Assembly: GCF_001975225.1 (NCBI RefSeq)
Contig: NZ_CP019445.1
Location: 3,782,001-3,846,000 of the forward strand
DNA: 64,000 bases
Source of the DNA: Kosakonia cowanii JCM 10956 = DSM 18146
GTDB lineage: Bacteria; Pseudomonadota; Gammaproteobacteria; Enterobacterales; Enterobacteriaceae
Reading direction: 5' to 3'
Part shown: one piece after another, positions 43,302-52,247 of the stretch
Position numbering within the stretch: position 1 is the first letter of the stretch
Layout of the letters: every line of letters starts with the position of its first letter
Translations under genes and position numbers: made by a program
Notes under the pieces: generated by a model
The model's database searches: none
Told to the model about the DNA's origin: nothing
What the model saw: only the letters and a program-made list of their open reading frames with translations

Positions 43302-44288
43302 CTAGCCGCCAATTTTTCCACTAAACAGACGAAATCCCCAGGTGTTGTAGAGCAGCGTCACCGGCACCAACAGGCCATAACTGATCAGCAGGAATGTTTG
43401 CGTGGCAGGCGGTGCCGCCGCCTGGCTGAGAGTAAGATGCGGCGGCACGATCCACGGAAAGAGCGTGAAGGCCAGCAGGCAAAACGCCACGCTGACCATC
43501 ACCAGCACGCCGAGCAACGGCAAAAAATCGCGCCCTTTGCGCAGGCCAACAACAAACAGCGCCATGCCCGCAAGCGCCGCCGCAAGAGATGGCCCCCACA
43601 AGAACGGGTTGAGCAGATGCTGCCGCCAGCTCTCCTGTAACTGCGCGCACCACACCAGCAGGCCTGCAATCATCACCAGGCCGCTCAGCGCCAGCCATGG
43701 CAACACGCGTCGCGCCCATGTGCGCAGTTCGCCGGTCATGCGCCACACCAGCCAGCCCGCGCCGAGCCATGCATAGCCCAGCGCCAGCGCCACGCCGCAG
43801 TAAAGGGGGAAAGGCCGCAGCCAGGCGAACGCGCTGCCGGTAAACTGCTGCCCGTCGGTAGCGATCCCCTGCATCAGCGCGCCGACCACCACGCCCTGCG
43901 CCAGCGCAGTGAGGAGCGAGCCGCTAACGAGCATCGCGTCAAATAGCCGTGGCGCATGGGGGCGAAACTCAATCGCCATGCCGCGCACCACCAGCGCCAG
44001 CATCATCACAAACAGCGGAATATAGAGCGCGCTCAGCACAATGGCGTAAGCCAGCGGAAAGAGGCCGAGCAGGCCGCCCGCCGCCAGCACCAGCCAGGTT
44101 TCATTCCCGTCCCACACCGGCAGCAGCGAGAGGTTAATATCCTGCCGCGCCTGTGGGCTACGCTGAAAACCGGTAAGGATCCCGGCACCCAGATCGGTGC
44201 CATCGAGGAGTACGTAGATCAGCAGACTGCCCGCCAGCGCGACAGCGGAAAGCGTTTCAAGCCAGGGAAAACCAAGGATCGTTAACAT
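43302..44288 (-). CDS. Cytochrome bd-type quinol oxidase subunit II
   Basis: CydB-family membrane protein of 328 residues with eight to nine helices. It begins LEXLSAVALAG then LLIYVLLDGTDLGAGILTGF, the family opening, and contains SLLPVWDGNETWLVLAAGGL. I chose the ATG at 44288, one base after the subunit I stop, with a Shine-Dalgarno in the subunit I end. It is shorter than E. coli CydB (379) and is the CioB/YthB-like type. It is coupled to the DUF1641 and formate dehydrogenase-like genes. Confidence 0.88.
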   Translation of the reverse strand: MLTILGFPWLETLSAVALAGSLLIYVLLDGTDLGAGILTGFQRSPQARQDINLSLLPVWDGNETWLVLAAGGLLGLFPLAYAIVLSALYIPLFVMMLALVVRGMAIEFRPHAPRLFDAMLVSGSLLTALAQGVVVGALMQGIATDGQQFTGSAFAWLRPFPLYCGVALALGYAWLGAGWLVWRMTGELRTWARRVLPWLALSGLVMIAGLLVWCAQLQESWRQHLLNPFLWGPSLAAALAGMALFVVGLRKGRDFLPLLGVLVMVSVAFCLLAFTLFPWIVPPHLTLSQAAAPPATQTFLLISYGLLVPVTLLYNTWGFRLFSGKIGG

Positions 44289-44289
44289 A

Positions 44290-45669
44290 TTACTGCTCCC
44301 CCTTTCCGCTACGCTGCGCCACTTCCGGTGCCGCGCCCGGCTCATCCTCAGTCGGCAAATGCGACATCAGTTTCAGTAAAAACCGCAGGCCGAGGGCGAA
44401 GACCAGTAAATAGACCAGCACGGTGGCGATAAGCGACCCGAGCACCAGTTGGCCGCTGACCGGCGAGACGCTATCCATGGTGCGCAACACACCGTACACG
44501 GTCCACGGCTGGCGTCCGGTCTCCGTGACCCACCAGCCAGCGAGCATCGCCACAAAGCCCGCGGGGGCCATCAGCACCATCACACGCTGTAGCCAGCGTG
44601 CCTGCCACAATCTGCCGCGCAGGCGCACCACCAGCCCCGCAATGCCGGTTGCTACCATCAGCAGGCCAAGCCCGACCATCAGGCGAAAGGCCCAGAACAC
44701 CCCCGGCACCCACGGCAGATCCGCCGCCGGATACTGGTTCAACGTATGGATGCGCCCCTGCAAATTGTGCCGCAAATAGAGCGAGCCAATGTTGGGGATG
44801 GCGACTTCGTAATGGTTACGCCGCGCCTGCATATCCGGCAGCGCAAAGAGGCGCAGCGGTTCACCCTCGCCCGCTGGCGGCGGATCCCAGGCACCCTCCA
44901 TTGCCGCCAGTTTGATCGGTTGATGATCGCGGGTGTTCTCGCCGTGCAGATCGCCCAGCACCGCCTGCAAAGGTGCCAGCAGCACCAGCATCCACATTGC
45001 CAGCGAGAACATTTTGCGGGCAGGCGCGGCATGCGCGTCGCGCAGCAGATGCCATGCACCGCAGGCCGCCACCAGGCAGGCTGTACCGAGCAGCGCCGCC
45101 ACCGTCATATGCGCCAGCCGCCACGGAAAGGAGGGATTAAAAATGGCCGCCCACCAGTCGACGGGCAGGAAACGCCCGTCGGCTGCCAGCGTGTAACCGT
45201 CCGGCGTCTGCATCCATGAGTTGGCCGCAAGGATCCAGAAGGCGCTAAACAGCGTACCGATGGCGACAATGGTGGTAGCCATAAAGTGCACCCACGGGCG
45301 CACCCGGCCCATGCCGAAGAGCATCACCCCCATAAACCCTGCCTCGAGGAAGAAGGCGACGAGGATCTCCATATACATCATCGGCCCGAGTATCGCCCCG
45401 GCGCGGCTGGAGAGTGCGCTCCAGTTGGTGCCGAAAACGAATTCCATCACCACGCCGGTGACCACGCCGACCGCCACATTGAGGGCGAAGATCTTGCTCC
45501 AGTAGCGCCAGAGCGAGAGCCACACGGGCTGCCTGCGCCACAGCCACATCCCTTCGAGAAACATCAGAAACAGCGCGAGGCCGAGGGTGAAGGCCGCCAG
45601 CACAATATGAAAGCCGATAGTGAAGGCAAACTGGCTGCGCGCCAGCAGCAGAGCGAACTCCTGGCTCAT
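44290..45669 (-). CDS. Cytochrome bd-type quinol oxidase subunit I
   Basis: CydA-family quinol:oxygen oxidoreductase subunit of 459 residues. Haem ligands are visible: His near residue 21 (FAFTIGFHIVLAAFTLGLA), His in WRLAHMTVAALLGTA and Met in FWAFRLMVGLGLL. The GRQPWTVYGVLRT motif of the quinol site is intact. It lacks the long Q-loop insertion of E. coli CydA (522 residues), so it belongs to the short, CioA-like group. Its ATG overlaps the DUF1641 stop (TAATG). Confidence 0.9.
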   Translation of the reverse strand: MSQEFALLLARSQFAFTIGFHIVLAAFTLGLALFLMFLEGMWLWRRQPVWLSLWRYWSKIFALNVAVGVVTGVVMEFVFGTNWSALSSRAGAILGPMMYMEILVAFFLEAGFMGVMLFGMGRVRPWVHFMATTIVAIGTLFSAFWILAANSWMQTPDGYTLAADGRFLPVDWWAAIFNPSFPWRLAHMTVAALLGTACLVAACGAWHLLRDAHAAPARKMFSLAMWMLVLLAPLQAVLGDLHGENTRDHQPIKLAAMEGAWDPPPAGEGEPLRLFALPDMQARRNHYEVAIPNIGSLYLRHNLQGRIHTLNQYPAADLPWVPGVFWAFRLMVGLGLLMVATGIAGLVVRLRGRLWQARWLQRVMVLMAPAGFVAMLAGWWVTETGRQPWTVYGVLRTMDSVSPVSGQLVLGSLIATVLVYLLVFALGLRFLLKLMSHLPTEDEPGAAPEVAQRSGKGEQ

Positions 45670-46148
45670 TACGCGTCGCTGGGTTTGCCGGTGAAGGCGG
45701 AGATCGGTTTATCCACCGGCTCCTCCATGCGCCGCGAAAAGGCCTTAAGCCCCTGTAACAGCGGCTGCACGGTGCCCCACAGCTCATCATCCTGCAACAT
45801 CTTCCATACGCCGTGCACCCCCGGCGCTTTATGCTGCTCCTGCGACGGCGGCTGGCTGAAGGCTTCGGCCATATCGCGCAGGCCAAAGGCCAGCTTGTAC
45901 ATTTTGTCCGGCGAGACGCTGGAGAGCGCCATCAGCAGCACCGAGATATTTTGCAGGGCGTTGAGCGTGCCTTCGCGCTGCAGGCCCTTTACCAACACCT
46001 CGGCGATTTCGTTATTGGCACCAACCACATCGTTGGCGAGGCGCAGCACGCCGTGTTCGTGCAATGTCTGGAGTAAACGCTCCAGCTCTTCATGGGCGTC
46101 GGGGCCGATTTTGGCCGGCTCCGGCTGATAATCAATTGCTTTAGCCAT
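45669..46148 (-). CDS. DUF1641 protein coupling formate dehydrogenase-like and bd oxidase genes
   Basis: Soluble helical protein of 159 residues of the DUF1641 family (as in Bacillus subtilis YrhD, next to a formate dehydrogenase alpha subunit). Typical features are HEELERLLQTLHEHGVLRLA, then NDVVGANNEIAEVL and LMALSSVSPDKMYKLAFGLR. Its start and stop overlap both neighbours in TAATG, which implies tight translational coupling. Function unproven; perhaps an accessory subunit or a bridge between dehydrogenase and membrane. Confidence 0.8.
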   Translation of the reverse strand: MAKAIDYQPEPAKIGPDAHEELERLLQTLHEHGVLRLANDVVGANNEIAEVLVKGLQREGTLNALQNISVLLMALSSVSPDKMYKLAFGLRDMAEAFSQPPSQEQHKAPGVHGVWKMLQDDELWGTVQPLLQGLKAFSRRMEEPVDKPISAFTGKPSDA

Positions 46149-49120
46149 TAAAATTTCTCCGGATGGGGTTCGCTTGCGGGGGGCTGGCGGTAGTCGTCGC
46201 GCTGCCACTTCTCTTCGACGGGCACCTTATCAATCGGCGTGCGGCTGCCGTGGCGGAAATTGTGTTTCGGTAGCGGGTCGGGCAGCGGCGGGCGATCGAG
46301 CAGCGTCAGGCGCACCGCCAGCTCTTTATAAGCCGGGGTATTCACCTGCGGATCGTGGTGCTCGCCGGTAAGGACGTTGACGCCCTCTTTGCCGTGATGA
46401 ATGGGGATAAAGAGTTCGTTGCCCGCCACGCGATCGGTGATCACCACCGGCACGTCGATCTCACCGCGTCGGGAGGTGAGTTTCACCCAGCTTCCCTCCT
46501 GCAAACCGCGCGCGGCGGCAAGGGTCGGGCTGACCTCAACAAACCAGTTTGGCGACAGGCTGGTGGTGCGTCCGCCCTGCCCGCTCTGGTTGGTCGACTG
46601 AAAATGCTCCAGCATGCGGCCATTGTTAAGATGCAGATCGTATTCCTCATCGGCACTCTCTTCCGGCGCACTCCAGCTTAACGGGTAGAGGTTGGCGCGG
46701 CCATCCGGCGTGTTGAAGCGCTCGGTATAGAGCAGCGGCGTGCTGCTGCCATCCGCCTTCACCGGCCAGATTTGCGATTTCCACCCGTCAAGGCGCTGAT
46801 AGCTGACGCCCGCGAAGCTCTCCGCAATGCTCGCCGCCTCATGCATAATCTCCTGCGGGTGTTGATACCCCCAGTCATAGCCCATACGCGCGGCGAGCTG
46901 GGTGAGGATCTGCCAGTCCGGGCGGCTGTCGCCAAGCGGTGGCATCACCGGGTAGAAGCGCTGGATGCGCCGCTCGGTATTCACAAAGCTACCCTCTTTT
47001 TCCACGCTCGGGCAGCCGGGCAGCACCACATCGGCAAACTGCGCGGTGCGGCTGAGAAAGAGATCCTGCACCACAAGAAAGTCGAGGTCAGTGAAGCCTT
47101 CATGCACACTGTGGGCATCGGCATCCGCAAAGGCGGTATCTTCGCCAATTACATACATGGCGCGGATCTGCTTTTCACGCGCCATCTTCACCATCATAAA
47201 GTTGTCCTCCCCCACCTCCAGCGAGAGCCGTTCCGCTGGCACGCCCCAGGCGTTGGCCCATTTCGCGCGCACGGCGGGATCGCTGACGGACTCATACCCA
47301 GGGTAGAAGTTCTTCAGGCAGCCAAAATCGCTCGCCCCCTGCACATTATTATGTCCGCGCATCGGATAGCCGCCAGTGCCCGGCCGCCCGTAATTGCCAG
47401 TCACCAGTAACAGATTGGAGAGTGCGGTGCTGGCATCCGCACCGTGGCTGTGCTGCGTGATGCCCATCGCCCACATAATGCAGACACGCCCGGCCTTGCC
47501 GATCATATCGGCGGCACGGGTGAGGAGCTCGGGCGATAAGCCGGTCTGTTCGGCGGCAAAATCAAGTGTGAATGGAGCAAGGGACTGGCGGTACTCCTCC
47601 ACCTTATTGACTCTACTGGCGAGAAACGCCTCATCGGCATAGCCGTTATCAAACATGTAGCGCGACATGGCGCTGGCCCAGGCGAGATCGCTTCCGGGCT
47701 GAATGCGCAAGTGCAGATCGGCGCGCTCGGCCATTTCGTGACGGCGCGGGTCGACCACCAGCCACTGCTGGCCGTGGTGCTTTTTCGCCGCTTTCAGACG
47801 CGAGGCGATCACCGGGTGGTTTTCAGCGGTGTTGCTGCCAACAATGATCACCAGATCGGCCTTGATGAGATCCTCAATGGTACCGGCATCGCCGCCGTAA
47901 CCAACAGTACGAAACAGCCCTTCCGTCGCCGGGTTCTGGCAGTAGCGGGAGGAGTTATCAACGCTGTTGGTGCCAATAATCGCGCGGGCAATTTTCTGCG
48001 TCAGATAGGCCTCTTCATTGCTGCCTTTGCTGGAGCCGATAAAACCGATGCTCTCTGCGCCAGCGTTGTCGCGGATGGAGAGGAGACGTTTCGCCACCAG
48101 ATCGAGCGCCTCGTCCCAGCTTGCCGGGCGGAAGCGCCCGTGTTCGCGGATAAGCGGTGTGGTGATGCGCTCCGGGCTGTTGATAAAGTCCCAGGCGAAT
48201 TTGCCTTTTACGCAGGTGGAGATGCTGTTCACTGGCGCTTCGACGCTCGGCTGCACCTTTAACAGGTGGCGATCGCGGGTCCACATCTCGAAGGAGCAGC
48301 CAACGCCGCAGTAGGTGCAGACGGTTTTGGTGCGTTTAATCTCCTGCTGGCGCAGGTGAGTATCGATCACCGAGACGCCGGAGATAATCTCCGCCCCGGT
48401 GGAGTTTTCCAGGGTTTTAATGATGTCGATCAGCGGGCGCTTCAGCGACTGGCGCATCGAGGTGAACGGCCCGGCGTCGGGCTGCATGCTCTTCTCCATC
48501 AGCGCATTACAGGGGCATACCGTGACGCAGTGCCCACAGCTGACGCAGCTGGAACCGGCAATTTGTGTGCCGCCGTCCCACAGCACGCGCGGGTGCTCCA
48601 TGGTGTAATCGATGCTCAGGGTTTCATTCACTTCAACATTCTGGCAGGCATCCACACAGCGGCCGCAGAGAATGCACTGATCGGGATCGTAGGTGTAAAA
48701 GGGGTTGGAGTGATCTTTGACATAGGGTTTGCGCTCAAAGGCATAGCGCTGAATCGGGATATGCATATCCACTACGGTGTTATGCAGCGTGCAGTCGCCG
48801 GTGTTGTGCTCGCAGACGGTGCAGTAGAGTTCATGTTTTGCCAGTAGCCGATCCATCCCCTCTTCGCGCGCCGCGCGGGCGGGTTCGTTCGCTGAATTAA
48901 TCACCATGCCTTCACGGCTACGCAGCGTGCAGCCGCGTACCAGCTCCCCTTCCGATTCCACCCAGCAGACATCGCAGGTTTGCAGCGGATCGAGCGCCGG
49001 GTGGTAACAGACATGGGGCAGTTTCACATTACAGTGTTCAAGGAAGGGGATCAGCGGCATGTCCGCCGGGCCAATAAGGGGCTTACCATCATAAATGACG
49101 GTACATTTTTGCAGGCTCAT
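46148..49120 (-). CDS. Molybdopterin formate dehydrogenase-like protein, FdhA type
   Basis: Large protein of 990 residues in the cytoplasm (no Tat signal). Order of domains: 2Fe-2S ferredoxin-like and His-Cys iron-sulfur N-terminus (HNTGDCTLHNTVVDMHI), two 4Fe-4S clusters (CILCGRCVDACQ; CVSCGHCVTVCPCNA), the molybdopterin 4Fe-4S site (CTYCGVGCSFEMW) and the bis-MGD domain. The active-site ligand is Cys (SSRYCQNPATEG). The residue after it is Gln where studied formate dehydrogenases have His, so formate is the likely but not certain substrate. No NAD-binding partner (FdsB-like) is encoded nearby; DUF1641 and bd oxidase follow. Confidence 0.85.
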   Translation of the reverse strand: MSLQKCTVIYDGKPLIGPADMPLIPFLEHCNVKLPHVCYHPALDPLQTCDVCWVESEGELVRGCTLRSREGMVINSANEPARAAREEGMDRLLAKHELYCTVCEHNTGDCTLHNTVVDMHIPIQRYAFERKPYVKDHSNPFYTYDPDQCILCGRCVDACQNVEVNETLSIDYTMEHPRVLWDGGTQIAGSSCVSCGHCVTVCPCNALMEKSMQPDAGPFTSMRQSLKRPLIDIIKTLENSTGAEIISGVSVIDTHLRQQEIKRTKTVCTYCGVGCSFEMWTRDRHLLKVQPSVEAPVNSISTCVKGKFAWDFINSPERITTPLIREHGRFRPASWDEALDLVAKRLLSIRDNAGAESIGFIGSSKGSNEEAYLTQKIARAIIGTNSVDNSSRYCQNPATEGLFRTVGYGGDAGTIEDLIKADLVIIVGSNTAENHPVIASRLKAAKKHHGQQWLVVDPRRHEMAERADLHLRIQPGSDLAWASAMSRYMFDNGYADEAFLASRVNKVEEYRQSLAPFTLDFAAEQTGLSPELLTRAADMIGKAGRVCIMWAMGITQHSHGADASTALSNLLLVTGNYGRPGTGGYPMRGHNNVQGASDFGCLKNFYPGYESVSDPAVRAKWANAWGVPAERLSLEVGEDNFMMVKMAREKQIRAMYVIGEDTAFADADAHSVHEGFTDLDFLVVQDLFLSRTAQFADVVLPGCPSVEKEGSFVNTERRIQRFYPVMPPLGDSRPDWQILTQLAARMGYDWGYQHPQEIMHEAASIAESFAGVSYQRLDGWKSQIWPVKADGSSTPLLYTERFNTPDGRANLYPLSWSAPEESADEEYDLHLNNGRMLEHFQSTNQSGQGGRTTSLSPNWFVEVSPTLAAARGLQEGSWVKLTSRRGEIDVPVVITDRVAGNELFIPIHHGKEGVNVLTGEHHDPQVNTPAYKELAVRLTLLDRPPLPDPLPKHNFRHGSRTPIDKVPVEEKWQRDDYRQPPASEPHPEKF

Positions 49121-49651
49121 GTTACTTCCTCACCAATAAAGGGCTGTACGTCCACTCCCGGAGCAATCGACCGCGCGTAACAGTGCGGCTCGTCGCCCCT
49201 GTTCGGGTGGCGTATCGGTTATTAAGGTTTAAACGTAGACCCTGCCGCCCCGCTGAGCCAAACGGCCACGATATATTTATTCGTAAGCCTAAGATTTCTC
49301 TCAAAACCATAAGCAAAAATGATATATCACGCCCCTTCAAACGTAAATTTTTGTCAAAAAAAGCGCAGCGCAAGAATGTTTTGTGACAATCAACGCCGAT
49401 AGTTTCGCAAGTTATTATTCGGAATGGGTTTTACTTTTCGCTAAGTCACTTATTTTAAAGATGCCTTTCAGATGACCGTTTGGTCTAATTAAAATATATC
49501 CTCTTAAACGATATTATATTTTTGTTAATTTCCGCCTTCCCCCTGCCGTTTGACTATTCCCCAAGCGGGTCTAAATTTAATGACGAACGCTGGCGACACT
49601 GTTCACAAATAAAGTGTCGTTACACTGAAACAACGAAACAGGAGAAATATT
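49121..49651. other. AT-rich intergenic region, promoters of fdh and yciG
   Basis: 531 bp with several short frames but none with a good start site; I see no gene. It contains the divergent promoters of the formate dehydrogenase operon and of yciG. Confidence 0.6.
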
Positions 49652-49837
49652 ATGGCTGAACATCGTGGTGGCTCAGGTAATTTCGCCGAGAATCGTGAAA
49701 AGGCATCAGAAGCAGGCCGCAAAGGCGGTCAACAGAGCGGCGGTAATTTCAAAAACGATCCGCAGCGCGCTTCCGAAGCAGGTAAAAAAGGCGGCCAGAA
49801 TAGCCACAGCGGCGGCCGTAAATCCGGCAATAACTAA
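49652..49837 (+). CDS. yciG: YciG, KGG-repeat stress protein
   Basis: Small hydrophilic protein of 61 residues with two KGG-type motifs (ASEAGRKGGQQSGGNF and ASEAGKKGGQNSHSGG), the hallmark of the YciG/GsiB-like stress-protein family. No hydrophobic core and no Cys. AGGAGA precedes the ATG. RpoS-dependent and linked with motility/heat tolerance in enterics. It precedes yciF by 99 bp. Confidence 0.92.
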   Translation: MAEHRGGSGNFAENREKASEAGRKGGQQSGGNFKNDPQRASEAGKKGGQNSHSGGRKSGNN

Positions 49838-49936
49838 TATTGCCGTGATGGAAAATCACTGCTTTGAAATTAAAGATTAATAACTGGCGAGCCAGCGATG
49901 GCTCGCTATTTTTAACGCTATTATTGGGTGGATATT

Positions 49937-50434
49937 ATGCAGATTAATACGCTTAACGACCTTTTTATTCATGGTTTATCCGACATTTACAGCGCTGAGA
50001 AGCAGCTGGCGCGCGCACTGACCAAAATGGCGCGCGAAGCCTCTAACGCTGAGCTGGTGCAGGCATTTAAACAGCACCTCGAAGAGACCCATGGTCAGAT
50101 TGAACGTATCGATATGCTGCTGGAAGCAGAAGCTAACGTGAAACTGAAACGTATGAAGTGTCATGCGATGGAAGGTCTGGTTGAAGAAGCGAACGAAGTG
50201 ATCGAAGCGAGCGAAAAAGGCACCCTGCGCGATGCGGGCCTGATTGCCGCCGCGCAAAAAGTGGAGCACTACGAAATTGCCTCTTACGGCACGCTCTGCA
50301 CGCTGGCAAAACAGTTGGGCTATAAGAAAGCAGCTGAGCTGCTGGCGCAAACCCTGGAAGAGGAGAAAAATACCGATAATCTCCTGACTAAAATCGCCAC
50401 CAGCAAAATTAACCAGAAAGCAGAAGTGGAATAA
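49937..50434 (+). CDS. yciF: YciF, ferritin-like stress protein (DUF892)
   Basis: Protein of 165 residues almost colinear with E. coli YciF (DLFIHGLSDIYSAEKQLARA, HLEETHGQIERIDMLLEAEA, KVEHYEIASYGTLCTLAKQL). Ferritin-like bundle with Glu/His ligands for a di-iron site. I chose the ATG at 49937 (GGGTGG upstream); a GTG at 49928 is also in frame. The usual downstream partners yciE-katN are at 37.3-38.7 kb instead. Confidence 0.9.
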   Translation: MQINTLNDLFIHGLSDIYSAEKQLARALTKMAREASNAELVQAFKQHLEETHGQIERIDMLLEAEANVKLKRMKCHAMEGLVEEANEVIEASEKGTLRDAGLIAAAQKVEHYEIASYGTLCTLAKQLGYKKAAELLAQTLEEEKNTDNLLTKIATSKINQKAEVE

Positions 50435-50449
50435 TTTCCCGCTTCGTTG

Positions 50450-50514
50450 TGGCTGATAACCGCTTTAAATGACAGTGAGTTAATCTGCGGTCAATTTAAA
50501 GGCGTTATCAGCCA
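50450..50514. repeat. Long stem-loop after yciF
   Basis: TGGCTGATAACCGCTTTAAA-T (50450-50470) and ATTTAAAGGCGTTATCAGCC-A (50494-50514) pair at 19 of 21 positions with a 23-base loop. No T tract follows, so it is not a standard terminator. It could stabilise the mRNA end or be a small repeat element. Confidence 0.7.
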
Positions 50515-50815
50515 AAAGAGTATGCGCACACCAAGGTAAACGGTACGGCAAAAGTCAGGCAAGGCGAACTCTTGTTATTGCACGATAAATTAACGTCGAT
50601 AACCTGCGTGGTCATTATTATAAGAATGACCTAATTCCTTGATTTAGCACTTTGATTAGCCGTACTGAATTATTTCAGGATGCACGGTGTGTTACAACGG
50701 CATACCTCTTTTACTGGCGTGGTCTTTACGATCACCACTCCTGGAACATATTGCGGCAATGTCGGCACCTCGATTCGCAATCAGACAGGCTGTCGTCACC
50801 GATGAGGAACAAGAT
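50515..50815. other. Intergenic region before the hypothetical gene at 50816
   Basis: 301 bp, nothing recognised apart from the upstream stem-loop. In-frame extensions of the next ORF into this region lack a ribosome-binding site. Confidence 0.5.
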
Positions 50816-51073
50816 ATGCAACAGAACCTGAAACGTGTAAGGAATGTCCGTGTTAATTCGCGCACCAGCGCCGATCTCGGCTGGCAGGTGCAGGATGAGT
50901 TTGAACGTACTCGCCTGGAAAAACCCTTCGTACCGGTACAGGTGGTCGCCAGTAATGAAGAAGCACTGCCACGCGCACACCGTGAACCGAAGCTCGATCC
51001 GCTCCAGCAATACCTCGTCGCAAGGATGGCGAATCGCCAGCAGGTGAAGGAGCTGGCTGAACAACATGAGTAA
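50816..51073 (+). CDS. Hypothetical protein, 85 aa
   Basis: Unrecognised polar, basic protein of 85 residues (QQNLKRVRNVRVNSRTSADL, ASNEEALPRAHREPKLDPLQ, QYLVARMANRQQVKELAEQH). Start at 50816 with GAGGA about nine bases upstream. No membrane segment. Its codon use resembles neighbours, and the frame is clean, so it is probably real but has no assigned role. Confidence 0.55.
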   Translation: MQQNLKRVRNVRVNSRTSADLGWQVQDEFERTRLEKPFVPVQVVASNEEALPRAHREPKLDPLQQYLVARMANRQQVKELAEQHE

Positions 51074-51188
51074 CAGAGGGTAAAGACCCTCCCGCTATGT
51101 GCCTTGCCTGACTTGCCCGGCCTTTATACGCCGGGCATTTTTCGCTCCGCTGGTTGACTTATTTTGTTATCAGCGTACTTTTCAGGAC

Positions 51189-52169
51189 ATGAAAACCTTC
51201 CTGATTATTGTGCCTGATGGCGGCATGCTGTTTGAATCCGCCGGTATTGCCGACATTCTGATGCAGGCCAATCGCCTGCACCCGGACGGCACCGGTGAAC
51301 CCCGTTATACCCTGCGTATTGCCACCACCCAACCTCACCCGGTGATCCATGGCCAGTCCGGTTTAAACCTGTTAGCCGACCATCGGCTGCCGGAGATCGA
51401 TCCGCGCAAGCCCTGGGACACCATTATGATCACCGGTCGCGGTAACGACGAAGAGGAAGGCACGGCGGTCGTGGACTGGCTGCGTCTTGCCGCTCCCCAT
51501 GCGCGCCGCGTGGTCTCCATCTGCGGCGGTGCGATGCTGCTGGCGCAGGCGGGTCTGCTGGATGGCCGCCGGGCGACAACACACTGGCGGCTGCTGGAGA
51601 CGATGCAGCGCTGTTACCCCGCTATCACGGTTGAAAGCGGCCCGCTCTATATTCAGGATGGCCCGGTCTGGACCTCCGGCGGCGTCAGCTCCGGGTTCGA
51701 TCTTACCCTTGCGCTGGTGGAAGAGGATTACGGGTTTACCCTCGCCCGCGATGTGGCGCAGGATCTGGTGATGTATCTGCGCCGCCCCGGCGGGCAACTA
51801 CAGTTTAGCCGCTACCATCTGCAACAGGCCGAAAACAGCGGGCCAATCAGCACGCTGCAAAGCTGGATATTGCAAAACCTCGCGGCGGATTTAAGCGTTG
51901 AGGCGCTGGCCGAACAGGTGGCGATGAGCCCGCGCAATTTCACCCGCGTCTTTACCCGCGAAACCGGCATCTCCCCGGCGCGTTATGTTGCCGAAGCGCG
52001 CCTTGCCGCCGCGCGCGACAGGCTTGAGCAGAGCCGCGACACGCTGGAGCGCATCGCCCTGCAAACCGGCTTTGGCAGCAGCATCAACCTGCGCCGCACC
52101 TTTGAGCGCCAGTTGCACCTCACCCCCGGCGAATATCGCCAGCGTTTCCACCGCCGCACTTTGGCGTAA
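51189..52169 (+). CDS. GlxA/FtrA-family AraC-type transcription factor
   Basis: Regulator of 326 residues with an N-terminal DJ-1/PfpI amidotransferase-like domain (FLIIVPDGGMLFESAGIADI; VVSICGGAMLLAQAGLLDGR) and a C-terminal double helix-turn-helix of the AraC family (VEALAEQVAMSPRNFTRVFT; LERIALQTGFGSSINLRRTF). It lies 79 bp upstream of the GAPDH gene in the same direction and may control it. Start at 51189 after a weak AGGAC; a longer frame is less likely. Confidence 0.85.
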   Translation: MKTFLIIVPDGGMLFESAGIADILMQANRLHPDGTGEPRYTLRIATTQPHPVIHGQSGLNLLADHRLPEIDPRKPWDTIMITGRGNDEEEGTAVVDWLRLAAPHARRVVSICGGAMLLAQAGLLDGRRATTHWRLLETMQRCYPAITVESGPLYIQDGPVWTSGGVSSGFDLTLALVEEDYGFTLARDVAQDLVMYLRRPGGQLQFSRYHLQQAENSGPISTLQSWILQNLAADLSVEALAEQVAMSPRNFTRVFTRETGISPARYVAEARLAAARDRLEQSRDTLERIALQTGFGSSINLRRTFERQLHLTPGEYRQRFHRRTLA

Positions 52170-52247
52170 AGTGATCCTTTTTTGTCATTTACGCCAAAAG
52201 ATGCCAGGCCTACAGTGAATGCAGACCCCGATTGGAAGGAGAGCATC

